Shown one piece after another: positions 27,641 to 36,900 of a DNA stretch of 64,000 nucleotides; position 1 is the stretch's first letter, and every line of letters starts with the position of its first letter. The notes under the pieces were generated by a model. The model worked only from the letters and a program-made list of their open reading frames with translations. It did no database searches and was not told the DNA's origin. The position numbers and the translations under genes were made by a program. The DNA is taken from NCBI RefSeq assembly GCF_002086485.1, contig NZ_MVHF01000010.1, positions 1 through 64,000 of the forward strand. Direction: 5' to 3'. Origin of the DNA: Mycobacterium aquaticum. Its GTDB lineage: Bacteria > Actinomycetota > Actinomycetes > Mycobacteriales > Mycobacteriaceae.

Positions 27641-29787
27641 CCAATTCCGTGGTGCGCGTGGGCGTTGGAACCCGTGTTGTATTCGATGGGGAACTTCTTG
27701 AGATTGCTGAGCTGCACGCGAGAAGCTTGGGCACTGAGGCTGTGTTGCGACCATGCCACGGGCAGGGCGCAATGGTGCGAGTAGCGCTGCAGGAGTTGCT
27801 GACGAGCGTTCGCGCGAGCCTCGTCCCCGAGGCGCCGGGGATAAGGGCGACCGATCCTGAAGATCATGCAGATGTTGTCCTGTCGACTCTGTCCGATGCC
27901 GAGAGATCAGCGGTGGCCGAACGCGCTGCGCATATACGCGAAGTTCTAACGGGATACCGTTCTGGGACAGCCGAATTGGCTGCACCCGGTGAACCACGGC
28001 AGCTGTACGACCCGCAGATGACGCTGACTGCGAGATACGAGGCGAAAGCTACTGAGCTTGAGGTGAGCCTGCGCACAATAAAGCAGTGGGTCGCCGACTT
28101 CCGTCAGTATGGCGAGGCTGGGTTGGCCCGAGGTGCGACAAGCCGTCAGAAACCGTTGGGACTTGTCGATGAGCGATGGGTCGAAATTGCCCTCGAGGTC
28201 ATGGTCGAGCACACCGAGCAGTCGCGTCCGTCGCGATCGATGGTGATCGACAGGACATGCGCGAGAGTAATCGGGCGCTTCGGTTCAGATGTCGTTAAGG
28301 AGCCGAGTCGCGCGACGGCGTATCGAGTTCTTGAACAGTTGGAGAAGCGACATCCGACCTTTCGGTTGAGCACCAAACGGAACCGCGATATCGCTGATCG
28401 TCCGGATGGTGTGTACGGAAAGTTGCGCCCGACCCGGCCGGGCGAGTACCTGCTGATGGACACCACGCGGCTGGATGTCTTCGCGTTGGATCCGCTCACA
28501 TTGCGGTGGGTGCAGGCGGAACTAACGATCGGGATGGACTGGTACACCCGGTGCGTCACCGGAATCAGATTGACTCCGGTGTCGACGAAATCGGTGGATG
28601 CCGCGTCGGTGTTGTATCAGGCGTATCGGCCTCGGCCTGCCGGCAAGGACTGGCCAGTTGACGCGGTGTGGCCCGAGCATGGCGTCCCACGGTCGGTCCT
28701 GATCGACGTCGATGCGGTCGAAGGAGCGGCCATCGGCGCGGCGGGTCCGGCGATCGTGCCCGAGACCATCGTGATCGACCACGGCAAGATCTACATCTCC
28801 GAACACTTGACGAGTGTCTGCCAGCGGATGGGCATTTCGATCCAGCCTGCGCGATTGCGTACGGGCCGGGATAAAGGACCCGTGGAGCGGTTCTTCCGCA
28901 CCATCCGCGAGGACCTGCTGCAAGCCTTGCCGGGATACAAAGGCCCCGATGTGCATTCCCGCGGGCTGGACCCAGAGTCGGAGGCGTTCTTTTACCTCGA
29001 TGAGTTGGAAGCAATCATCCGTGAGTGGGTGGCAGTGGTGTATCACCGCCGACCGCACGACAGCCTCGTCGATCCGCATGTGCCGGGGCTACGCATGTCG
29101 CCAGCGCAGATGTTCGAACACGGCGTCGCTCGCGCGGGCTACATCGAGGCTCCGCGTGATCCCGATCTGGCGTACGAGTTCCTCAAAGCCGAGTTCCGTA
29201 AAGTGCAGCACTACGGAGTGGACTTCGATACTCGCCGCTACAACGGCCCCTCATTGAACCCCTACCGCTACATGACCAGCCCCTACAGAGGAAAAGCCAA
29301 GGGGCGCTGGCCCATTCATTACGACCCAGACGACATTACCCGCGCGTACTTCCGCGATCCGGAAACCCGCAAGTGGCACACGCTGATGTGGGAGCACGCA
29401 CCGTTGATGAAGATGCCGATGAGCGAGGACGCATACAAATTCGGGCGCAAACTCGCCGCCAAGAAGTACACCCACCCCGACGATCGACTTGCGGTCGCAG
29501 ATCTGTTGGAGCGGTGGAACCTCGGGCTGGGCTCCACGCTGGCCGAGCGGCGGATGGCGTTGCGGCTCTCCCGCGAAGACACCCTGATCGACCAGAGCGC
29601 CGCGCAGGACGAGGTCGTCACGCTGCCGTCAGTCGCGCGTGTGCTGGCCACCGCCGATCCTCCCGCCGACGAGGGCACGGACATGCCGATCGACGAACCT
29701 GACCCCGAGACCGGTGATGACGACGCTGAGGACGAACTAGACGACTGCACCAACGACTTCTACGCCGATGCCCTGGAGGACGCGTGA
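27637..29787 (+). CDS. tnsB: TnsB-like DDE transposase
   Basis: 716-aa Mu/Tn7-type transposase that binds the repeated end sites and joins the 3' ends to target DNA. The N-terminal part holds helix-turn-helix DNA-binding domains (around residues 125-170: RYEAKATELEVSLRTIKQWVADF). The RNase H-like core has Asp275 in YLLMDTTRLD, Asp381 in IVIDHGKIYIS and Glu417 in KGPVERFFRTIRE. A C-terminal beta-barrel-like region and an acidic tail (final 45 residues) follow. GTG 27637 overlaps tnsA; the gene appears intact. Confidence 0.93.
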   Translation: MTNSVVRVGVGTRVVFDGELLEIAELHARSLGTEAVLRPCHGQGAMVRVALQELLTSVRASLVPEAPGIRATDPEDHADVVLSTLSDAERSAVAERAAHIREVLTGYRSGTAELAAPGEPRQLYDPQMTLTARYEAKATELEVSLRTIKQWVADFRQYGEAGLARGATSRQKPLGLVDERWVEIALEVMVEHTEQSRPSRSMVIDRTCARVIGRFGSDVVKEPSRATAYRVLEQLEKRHPTFRLSTKRNRDIADRPDGVYGKLRPTRPGEYLLMDTTRLDVFALDPLTLRWVQAELTIGMDWYTRCVTGIRLTPVSTKSVDAASVLYQAYRPRPAGKDWPVDAVWPEHGVPRSVLIDVDAVEGAAIGAAGPAIVPETIVIDHGKIYISEHLTSVCQRMGISIQPARLRTGRDKGPVERFFRTIREDLLQALPGYKGPDVHSRGLDPESEAFFYLDELEAIIREWVAVVYHRRPHDSLVDPHVPGLRMSPAQMFEHGVARAGYIEAPRDPDLAYEFLKAEFRKVQHYGVDFDTRRYNGPSLNPYRYMTSPYRGKAKGRWPIHYDPDDITRAYFRDPETRKWHTLMWEHAPLMKMPMSEDAYKFGRKLAAKKYTHPDDRLAVADLLERWNLGLGSTLAERRMALRLSREDTLIDQSAAQDEVVTLPSVARVLATADPPADEGTDMPIDEPDPETGDDDAEDELDDCTNDFYADALEDA

Positions 29788-30908
29788 CCGCCAAAAAGCG
29801 CCAACAGCCAGAACCAAAGGTCCGCATGGACAACCTCACACTGGCCCGTAAAGAAGGCTGGCAGCGGTTCGTGAATACACCGGCACGGATACCCCCAGAA
29901 GCGCTGACCCGCACAGAGCTTGAGGCGCTGGGCGAAGACGCGTACGAGGACTACAACCGGCAGCGCCGCGAATGGCACGCCAACCTCGGCCCGATCAGGA
30001 CACCGCAGCTGGCTGACTTGCATGAGGATTTGTGGGACATCGTGGACAGCAACCTGCAAGACGGCGACAAGGCCAAGGGGGCGGTGGCGATCGACGCGTT
30101 CCCCGGCCTGGGGAAGACCACGGCAGTGCTGGACTTCGCGAAGAAGTTCCACCGCCGCGAATGCAAGGAGCAAGGAACCGAGACGGACCAGGGCAACGAA
30201 CGCTGGCCGGTCTGCCGGGTCGGACTGACGGGAAATACCGGCATGGTGGATTTCAACCGCGCCATGCTCGCCTTCTACGCCCATCCCGGCGGGTCGCGAG
30301 GCAAGGCGCCTGAATACGCCCACCGCGCTTTAGATAACGTCTTGAGCTGCGAAACGAAGCTGCTGATCGTTGATGACCTACATTTCCTGCGTTGGCGCAA
30401 CACCGTTGGGGTGGAGATCAGTAACCACTTCAAGTACATCGCCAACGAGTTTCCCGTCACCCTCATTTTCATCGGCGTGGGGTTGCAAGCCCGCGGCCTG
30501 TTCTCCGAAGGCCATTCGTACGAGGATGCGGTGATCGCCCAAACAGGAAGGCGCACAACGAAACTCGATATGCTCCCATACTTGGCCAAAGACGATGCCG
30601 ACCGGGACCAGTGGCGCAAGCTCCTCCTGGCACTGGAGCAGCGGATCGTCCTTGCCGACAAACATCCAGGGATGCTCGCCAACGATCTGGCCGACTACCT
30701 ATTCGCCCGGAGCACCGGACATATCGGTTCGCTCATGACGCTGATCAACCGCGGCTGCCAGCGCGCGGTGCGAACCGGCGCGGAAGTCCTGACCCGCGAC
30801 CTGATGGACAAGGTGAAGAACGACGAAGCGTCGGAGAAAGCCCGCGCCGAACTCGAGGCGGCGATTGCCGCCAAACGGTTGTGGAACAGGAGCCGAAAGG
30901 CCGGATGA
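29784..30908 (+). CDS. tnsC: TnsC-like AAA+ ATPase
   Basis: 374-aa ATPase that forms a ring or filament on target DNA and links the TnsD/TniQ target selector to TnsA-TnsB. Walker A is AFPGLGKTT with Lys111, Walker B is LLIVDDLHFL with Asp197-Asp198, and a sensor region (FPVTLIFIGVGLQARGLF) follows. GTG 29784 overlaps the tnsB stop (GTGA) and the end overlaps tniQ (ATGA). Basic N-terminus and coiled C-terminus (DEASEKARAELEAAIAAKRLW). Confidence 0.93.
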   Translation: MTAKKRQQPEPKVRMDNLTLARKEGWQRFVNTPARIPPEALTRTELEALGEDAYEDYNRQRREWHANLGPIRTPQLADLHEDLWDIVDSNLQDGDKAKGAVAIDAFPGLGKTTAVLDFAKKFHRRECKEQGTETDQGNERWPVCRVGLTGNTGMVDFNRAMLAFYAHPGGSRGKAPEYAHRALDNVLSCETKLLIVDDLHFLRWRNTVGVEISNHFKYIANEFPVTLIFIGVGLQARGLFSEGHSYEDAVIAQTGRRTTKLDMLPYLAKDDADRDQWRKLLLALEQRIVLADKHPGMLANDLADYLFARSTGHIGSLMTLINRGCQRAVRTGAEVLTRDLMDKVKNDEASEKARAELEAAIAAKRLWNRSRKAG

Positions 30909-33523
30909 ACACCGTGCGCACGCTGCCCATCCGAGTCGCGCCAATCGCCGGCGAGGCCTTGGACTCGTGGCTCGAAGCGTACGCCCACCGCACCCACACA
31001 GCGTTTGGCGACATGCTGTCCGCGACAGGTCTGACCCCTCGCCCGGGGCTACGTACGAGCGGCTGGATCGTGCACCTCACCCCTGATCAGCGTGACTCGA
31101 TAGCCTTCGCAAGCGGAGTCACCGCGGCCCAACTCGACATGATGACGATTGACCACTACGCAGGACGAGCCGTCCGAGTCAATCCAGATTCGGCGACGTT
31201 GAGCCGAGCATTTCCCTGGGGACGGGGCAACGGATCGCGCTTCTGCCCACTGTGTTTGGCAGAGACAGGCGGACGCTGGCAACTCGCATGGCGGCTGGGC
31301 TGGACCTTCGCGTGCCTGCGGCACCGCTGCCTGCTTGCCGACACCTGCCCCCAATGCGGTGCGGTTCAACGACGACGCCCGCACGTCAGCGAACTTATAC
31401 CGCAGCCGGGACGCTGCGCTCACCCCGCAACCGATGCTGTCGGCCGCATTCCCCAACGTTGTGGAGCCAATCTGGCTGACGCACCAGTTGTTTGTTTCCA
31501 CGCTGATCACGTCGTCCTACGTGCGCAGGAATTGGCTAACACCGTCGTCGACACCGACGTGCCAGCCTTCGGTATCTACGAGCCCTGGCCCCAGCCGCGG
31601 ATCAAAGTTCTCGCGGACATCCGGGCCATCGCTGGCCGCACCCTCGCCTACGCGACGCCCGCGGACTTCGAGTCTGTCATCCCTGCCGATCTGCACGATG
31701 CCTATCGCCTGAATCCAGAAAGAGCGCCCGCATGGTCGGGCGCCCGCCGTGCGGTAACGAAACCGGGGTTAGCTGCGCCCACGACAGCGGCCACAGCCGC
31801 CGTCGGTGTCGTGGTGGCGCTAAAAGCGCTGGGTAGCAAGGATATTGCCGCTGCTGGCGATGAGTTGCGCTGGCTGGTCACTACTGCCCGCGACCGCGGA
31901 TTAAATGTCTGTCCGGCCAATATCGGATGGGGCAAGGGCATCTCCCCGATACTCACCGGGGCGCAGATCTCTGCAGTCGGACCGATGCTCAACCCGAGCG
32001 ATCAGGTGCGCTACCGCATCGGCTCACCACTGCCGACACATCCGCATCGGGGCACGTCCCACACCGCACAATTGGCCCGTCGCTTGCCGACGATGCTGTG
32101 GCCAGGGTGGTCGCTGCCCCTGTCGATCCAGGGGTGCCACCAACAGCAGCTTCGGCCGGCACTGTCGATCATCCTTCTACTGGTCGGCAGCCGGCTCAGT
32201 CTCGATGCAGCGGCCCGCCTGATCGAGAGCCCCATCGAAGGCCACGCGGTCTCTCGCGTGCTCCAGCTACTTGAACAGCAAGAGACGTGGTCCAACATTC
32301 GCGCCGCGCTGGTTCGAATGGACGAATACCTTGCCGCCCAGCATGTGCCAATCGACTACAAGCGACGGCGGCGTCTCGACTGGAACACTCTGATGCCAGA
32401 CAAGGTCTGGGCTCAGATCTGCCGAGATACCGCCACCCCGGGACCAGTGTCGGCCCGCGCCAAGATCGCACGGTGCTTCTTGTTCGAACGGCTCAGCGGC
32501 CTGCCAGCCAGCGTGTCACCGTGGGGGAACACAACGGCTCCCTTTCGGACACACGTCGCCGACTTCCCCCAATATCTGAATCCAGAATTGGCGCGAGCAC
32601 TCGACGACTACGCGGGCATCTTCTTAGCCGACAACGGTATCGGTCAGGAACCGGCCACCTGGTACCCGCCGACGGAGTTGCTATGTGGGCTGGAGTTACC
32701 CGGATCTGACCCCGAGGCGGTGGACCTCAGCGACCTGCACCGCATATCAACGGTAGGGGTGGGTGCCATGGGCACCGCGGCCAAACAGTTGGAGATCACG
32801 CTCGACGCAGTGCGGTACCTGCTCGAACGACATCCCGCTCCGCGGCCCGCCCCGCCGCCTGGCAGTACCCCCCACAACCGCGCCTACTACTCCGCCAAAA
32901 TCGCGCTCCCGCGGGAACGGCTAGTCGATCTCTATGAGCAACGACGCATTTCACTGCGGGACATCGCCTCGATGGTGGGTGTAAGCCGCCAGATTGTCGC
33001 TCGGCTCGCCCACGACTACGACCTCCCGCTGCGCGACCCATGCAGAACGGCCCAGGTGCTGGTCGACCGTGACTGGCTCTATGCCCAGTACGTGACACAA
33101 CGCCGTGCGCTTCCAGACATAGCCCGCGAGGCGGGCATGAGCACCGCCAATATGGCCCGTTGGGCGAAGAAGCACGACATCCCGATGCGGGGACGGGGCA
33201 CCGCAAGCCACAGCGCCACCCTGGCCGCACAGGGTACGGCTACCGATGCCCCCGAACTGATCCGACCGGCGCTAGCTGGATCTGGAGGGTGGCAGCGGCT
33301 CCAGCGATTCGCGGCCGCGACCAATCACCCCACGTTGACCGTCGCTGCGAAATCTCTTGGCCTACACCAGGGCATACTCACCAGCCAGATCAACCGTGTG
33401 GAAAAAGAACTCGGCATGGCATTGCTTATCCGCGCCGAGCGGGGACGGCCGATGGAAATCACCGACGCCGGAGCGCGCGTGCTGGCAGCGATTCGAGCGT
33501 GGCGACCCGCGGATCAGCAGTAG
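30905..33523 (+). CDS. tnsD: TniQ/TnsD-family target selector with C-terminal LysR-like HTH
   Basis: 872 aa, long enough for a TnsD-type protein that binds a specific chromosomal site. The TniQ domain (residues 1-155) has zinc-ligand cysteines: C114 and C117 (FCPLCLAE), C137, H140, C142, C148 and C151 (CPQCG). Two homeodomain-like helix-turn-helix segments follow near residues 670-760 (ISLRDIASMVGVSRQIVARLAHDYDLPLRD and ALPDIAREAGMSTANMARWAKKHDIPMRG). The last 66 residues resemble a LysR winged HTH (LTVAAKSLGLHQGILTSQINRVEKELGMALL). As the only target-selector candidate in the element it probably recognises the dnaB 3' end; that is inference. Confidence 0.88.
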   Translation: MNTVRTLPIRVAPIAGEALDSWLEAYAHRTHTAFGDMLSATGLTPRPGLRTSGWIVHLTPDQRDSIAFASGVTAAQLDMMTIDHYAGRAVRVNPDSATLSRAFPWGRGNGSRFCPLCLAETGGRWQLAWRLGWTFACLRHRCLLADTCPQCGAVQRRRPHVSELIPQPGRCAHPATDAVGRIPQRCGANLADAPVVCFHADHVVLRAQELANTVVDTDVPAFGIYEPWPQPRIKVLADIRAIAGRTLAYATPADFESVIPADLHDAYRLNPERAPAWSGARRAVTKPGLAAPTTAATAAVGVVVALKALGSKDIAAAGDELRWLVTTARDRGLNVCPANIGWGKGISPILTGAQISAVGPMLNPSDQVRYRIGSPLPTHPHRGTSHTAQLARRLPTMLWPGWSLPLSIQGCHQQQLRPALSIILLLVGSRLSLDAAARLIESPIEGHAVSRVLQLLEQQETWSNIRAALVRMDEYLAAQHVPIDYKRRRRLDWNTLMPDKVWAQICRDTATPGPVSARAKIARCFLFERLSGLPASVSPWGNTTAPFRTHVADFPQYLNPELARALDDYAGIFLADNGIGQEPATWYPPTELLCGLELPGSDPEAVDLSDLHRISTVGVGAMGTAAKQLEITLDAVRYLLERHPAPRPAPPPGSTPHNRAYYSAKIALPRERLVDLYEQRRISLRDIASMVGVSRQIVARLAHDYDLPLRDPCRTAQVLVDRDWLYAQYVTQRRALPDIAREAGMSTANMARWAKKHDIPMRGRGTASHSATLAAQGTATDAPELIRPALAGSGGWQRLQRFAAATNHPTLTVAAKSLGLHQGILTSQINRVEKELGMALLIRAERGRPMEITDAGARVLAAIRAWRPADQQ

Positions 33524-34440
33524 ATGCGTCGATTGCTCGGATGCGTCCTTCCTCGAGCAGGCGACGATCTCGGAACTGCTGGTTCAGCGAGTACGAACGC
33601 GCTGAGTGGTGGCCGTTGTCGGCTGATTGGTTAACGACACTTGCACCTCCGGGGCGCGAAGGTTCCGCTGCGACTGACTCAACTAGGGGTGCGTCAAGAG
33701 GAGGAGTTGATCCATGATGGAGGCGGCGGCCGTCGGCGCGCCGCTGCTTGTCAAGTTTCGCAGTTGGTCCGCGACGAATCTCGTTGCCTTCCAGTCGAAT
33801 CCAGCCGGCGACGTCGGCCAGGTGTACCCGACGTGACAATGCCCGCCGAGCGGTGGGACTATCCCCGCGTTGGCCGAGGTTCTGGCGGTGCTGGCTGAAG
33901 GCGCTCACGACGGTTGGATGGCGGTCCTGTGGAGGCGGGCACCTTCCGAGCCGCTCGATGGATATCGCACCAGCAGCTGACTACGAACAGGCGGCGACCT
34001 GCAGCGCGCCCTGACCTGGCTCCAGCTGAGTCGCCGCCTATGAAGGCAAGGCACACGTCGGCGCCGAGCTGGACCATTTCAGCGGTCCAGCGTGGCCCGG
34101 CGCTGCGCCCCGAGACCAGTCCAGTCGGCGGCATAACGTTCGACCTGCCTGCCGCAATGGCGCCAGCACACTTCACAACGCGTCCGGTCCTGTCAGGCAC
34201 ACTCCGGACACCCAAAATGATTATAGAAGAACATAATTCGGCTAACACGTTGTGGACGACGGTGCGGCCATCTCAGTTCCGAGACCCGCTACCAGGACTC
34301 GCCCGCTCATGCTGACCGCACTCTCCTTCACTGGTACCCGAGAAACACCCGTACTGCTCTCGATGGCGTTTCTGCACGATAACGACTACGCGCAAAGGGT
34401 TTTCGGAGCTGGGTCGGCCAGCCCGCGGTGCCTCGAGTGC
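33524..34440. other. 917-bp gap after tnsD with gene remnants only
   Basis: No intact gene can be supported. A plus-strand reading frame at 33715 has a good AGAGGAGGAG Shine-Dalgarno but stops after 40 codons at 33837, then continues in the same frame for about 48 more codons, as if a small gene carries a nonsense mutation. A DUF2493-like remnant lies on the minus strand (listed separately). The stretch 34210-34250 is A/T-rich. Confidence 0.5.
34018..34160 (-). pseudogene. Remnant of a DUF2493/SLOG-like protein
   Basis: The minus-strand translation contains GRSAGPRWTAEMVQLGADVCLAFIGGDS, which resembles the core of DUF2493 (YspA-type SLOG) proteins common on actinobacterial plasmids and phages. 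The N-terminal half with the TGSR signature and the C-terminus are missing. Probably debris within the cargo. Confidence 0.45.
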
Positions 34441-34446
34441 GGTCGT

Positions 34447-36837
34447 CTAGCCGATCTCGGCTTCCGCTTCGATCTCGATTTCGGTCAGCACTTCGAACTG
34501 GGCGTGAAGGTCAGCGTAGATCGGTGGCGCAGATTCGGGGTCGACCTCCAAGGTCACGGCCAGGGCGTAGCCCTGCTGGTAGTCAGGGTGCGGCCACCGG
34601 CTTGAATTCCGCACGACGACAACCACATTGTCGTGCTTCCCGCGCGTCCAACGATTCTTCCACGACGCGGAGGCGGCCTGATTGGCACCCAGAAGCCTGT
34701 CCCTATCCGCTGGCCATGGCTCCACCTGCACGTTCCTCAGATCGGCCGGGGGCTCGCCACCGGACGCCGCGTACTTAGCCTTGATGTGGTCGACATTGCA
34801 GCCGCGATACACGAATACCGACATTCGGCTGGCCAAGTACTTGAGCCTGCTCCCGTGTGTCTCCGGGTCGAACGCCAACGCGACCCGGAGGTGCTTGCGG
34901 CCGGGCAGATAGAAGGAGTCTGGTACTTGTACCTCATAGAAATGGACCTGATCAGGGGCCATGGACTCCTCGGCCAGTAATACCGCGCGATGTTCGTCAG
35001 AGAATTCGGCACGCTCGGCGTCAACTCGGCCGAACCCGCTGAGGTTGAGCTGGGCTCGCTTGGCGGCATTGTCCGAGTCATGCTCGATGAGGATCGGCAC
35101 GTCGTTCGCCGAGCTCAGAACCAACGCGCGGGCCGCATTCGCTGATAGCCAGGGATAGCGGCCAAAGACCTTGAGCACAGCATGACTGACTAGCGGCGCC
35201 GCAAAGCTGGTACCGAGATCAAGGTCCAACAGGCGTTCCGGGTCGGCACCCTCAACTGCGACCACCCGCCCGCTTGACTGGTGGGTGCGAACTCGGTTCG
35301 TTGCGCGGTCGTGAATGTAGGTACCCCCGGGGGCCATCAGCTCGGGTTTGATGGCAAATTCGACGCCCGGTCCACTACGACTGATCGGGCTGGGATCGCC
35401 GGGCCGGCCAAGGTATTCGTGGTCAACGCTCTCCCGAACAGGTTGAGCGCCTTGCCAGTCGTCCGGCACCAAGGCGCCGACGGTGAGGGAAAGCGACGAC
35501 ATCGCTGGCGGCGCAATCCTGGCGTCGGCTTCACGCAGCAAGCGCGCTGCATACTGCGGTCCCTCGTGTTCCTCAGCCATGACGTTGCCCGCGGACACGA
35601 CCAGCACCACGTTGGACTGGCGGATCAGGCTGTCCAGCACCGCGCCGAGCGCGTGCGGCGCCGGAGCCTGGTAGGGATGACCGGCATCGCCAAGAGACAG
35701 GTTGATGACACGCGCGCCGGCGTCAATCGCGAGGACAACTGCTTTCTCAAGCTGGGTGTGCCACAACTGGGCGTCGGGAAAGTTGTTGTTCTCGTCGAGT
35801 ACCCGTACGCCGAGTACGCGTCCAGCGGGGCGCAGCGGTTCCCTTTCGGCCAGTTTGTGCTCTAAAGAGCCGTACAAGGCGAGACTGGCCACCATGCTTC
35901 CGTGCCCGCACGCATCAGCGCCATCGGTAAGTCCTGGCACCGCGCTGACAGCATCGACAACCGCGGGTGCCAGAAGGGGATGTCCTGTCTGAATTCCGGA
36001 GTCAACGATGGCAACGGTCGCCGCACCCTCCGATGGGTCCAGCACGACCGGCAGGTCCTCGACCGGCCACATTCGAACGTCAGAATGGACAAGGACCGGC
36101 CGCGGCAACAAACTCATCCGACTAACACGATCGGTGGCCGCCACATCCACGAGGCGACCAGCCGGAACATCCGCCCGAATCAGTGAGAAGCCGATATTCG
36201 GGCGGCAGCTGGAGTCCAACACGGTGCCGCCGGCATTCTTAATCGCGAGCTTGGTTTCCTGGTGTCGCCGTTCGGTATCGGCGACTTCGTCGGTGCACCA
36301 GCATTCAATGTCAACGCGGAGAACATGATCGGCCTCCGCGGCGTTGGCACGGTCAAGGAGGTCACCGTCAATGATATCTTCTGGTTTGAGCGGACGGACG
36401 CAAATGATGGGGTCGAGAAGATTCCAGTATCTCGGATTGCCGCTCTTGGTGAGATTTTCGGCGTACTGATCGAGACGTTCACGGAATCCGGTTAGGCCCG
36501 GGTCGCTTGAGAATGCAACCAAGGCATGGTCCTCAGCGAGGCCAAGGACGCGCAAGTCTGCCTTCTCAACGACATCAGCGATATCTACAACGTTGCCAAT
36601 CACCTCGATCACCATCACCAGTTCCGGGGTGATCCCGAGAATCGGCTCTCGGCACTGCTGGCGATCACGAACCTTCTCGAGCTGCTGGGCGAGATCCCGG
36701 GCGTGCGAGCGGGCATCGGGGGCGGGCCCTCGCCCCCCACCACCACCGGGCCGCGGCAGCCGCGGAAACGGATCCAACGCACGAGTCAGACGTAGGTGCG
36801 CATGCTCGATACCGCCATCAAGGTGCAACTGCGTCAT
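34447..36837 (-). CDS. ietS: S8 subtilisin-like protease, IetS-like
   Basis: 796-aa subtilase with catalytic Asp279 (VAIVDSGIQ), His312 (ACGHGSMVAS) and Ser544 (LGTSFAAPLV), and oxyanion Asn418 (VSAGN). There is no signal peptide, so it acts in the cytoplasm. About 250 N-terminal and 200 C-terminal residues flank the protease domain. The partner AAA ATPase lies 63 bp upstream. The pair matches the IetA-IetS module, first described on an Agrobacterium plasmid as an incompatibility/stability determinant and later included among anti-phage systems. ATG 36837 has no strong Shine-Dalgarno. Identity as IetS rests on domain pairing. Confidence 0.82.
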   Translation of the reverse strand: MTQLHLDGGIEHAHLRLTRALDPFPRLPRPGGGGGRGPAPDARSHARDLAQQLEKVRDRQQCREPILGITPELVMVIEVIGNVVDIADVVEKADLRVLGLAEDHALVAFSSDPGLTGFRERLDQYAENLTKSGNPRYWNLLDPIICVRPLKPEDIIDGDLLDRANAAEADHVLRVDIECWCTDEVADTERRHQETKLAIKNAGGTVLDSSCRPNIGFSLIRADVPAGRLVDVAATDRVSRMSLLPRPVLVHSDVRMWPVEDLPVVLDPSEGAATVAIVDSGIQTGHPLLAPAVVDAVSAVPGLTDGADACGHGSMVASLALYGSLEHKLAEREPLRPAGRVLGVRVLDENNNFPDAQLWHTQLEKAVVLAIDAGARVINLSLGDAGHPYQAPAPHALGAVLDSLIRQSNVVLVVSAGNVMAEEHEGPQYAARLLREADARIAPPAMSSLSLTVGALVPDDWQGAQPVRESVDHEYLGRPGDPSPISRSGPGVEFAIKPELMAPGGTYIHDRATNRVRTHQSSGRVVAVEGADPERLLDLDLGTSFAAPLVSHAVLKVFGRYPWLSANAARALVLSSANDVPILIEHDSDNAAKRAQLNLSGFGRVDAERAEFSDEHRAVLLAEESMAPDQVHFYEVQVPDSFYLPGRKHLRVALAFDPETHGSRLKYLASRMSVFVYRGCNVDHIKAKYAASGGEPPADLRNVQVEPWPADRDRLLGANQAASASWKNRWTRGKHDNVVVVVRNSSRWPHPDYQQGYALAVTLEVDPESAPPIYADLHAQFEVLTEIEIEAEAEIG

Positions 36838-36900
36838 GCCAATTGGCTTACCGGATGCGAATCCGAAGCGCTATCGAATGGGACTTTTCAGCCGGACAAC

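Noticed and set aside
30905..33523. A CRISPR-associated (Cascade or Cas12k type) Tn7 system
   Set aside because: No cas gene, repeat array or short TniQ is present; the long TniQ with its own DNA-binding domains points to TnsD-type targeting.
33459..33908. Minus-strand frame of 149 codons overlapping the end of tnsD
   Set aside because: It overlaps intact tnsD coding sequence, has no Shine-Dalgarno and no recognisable domain.
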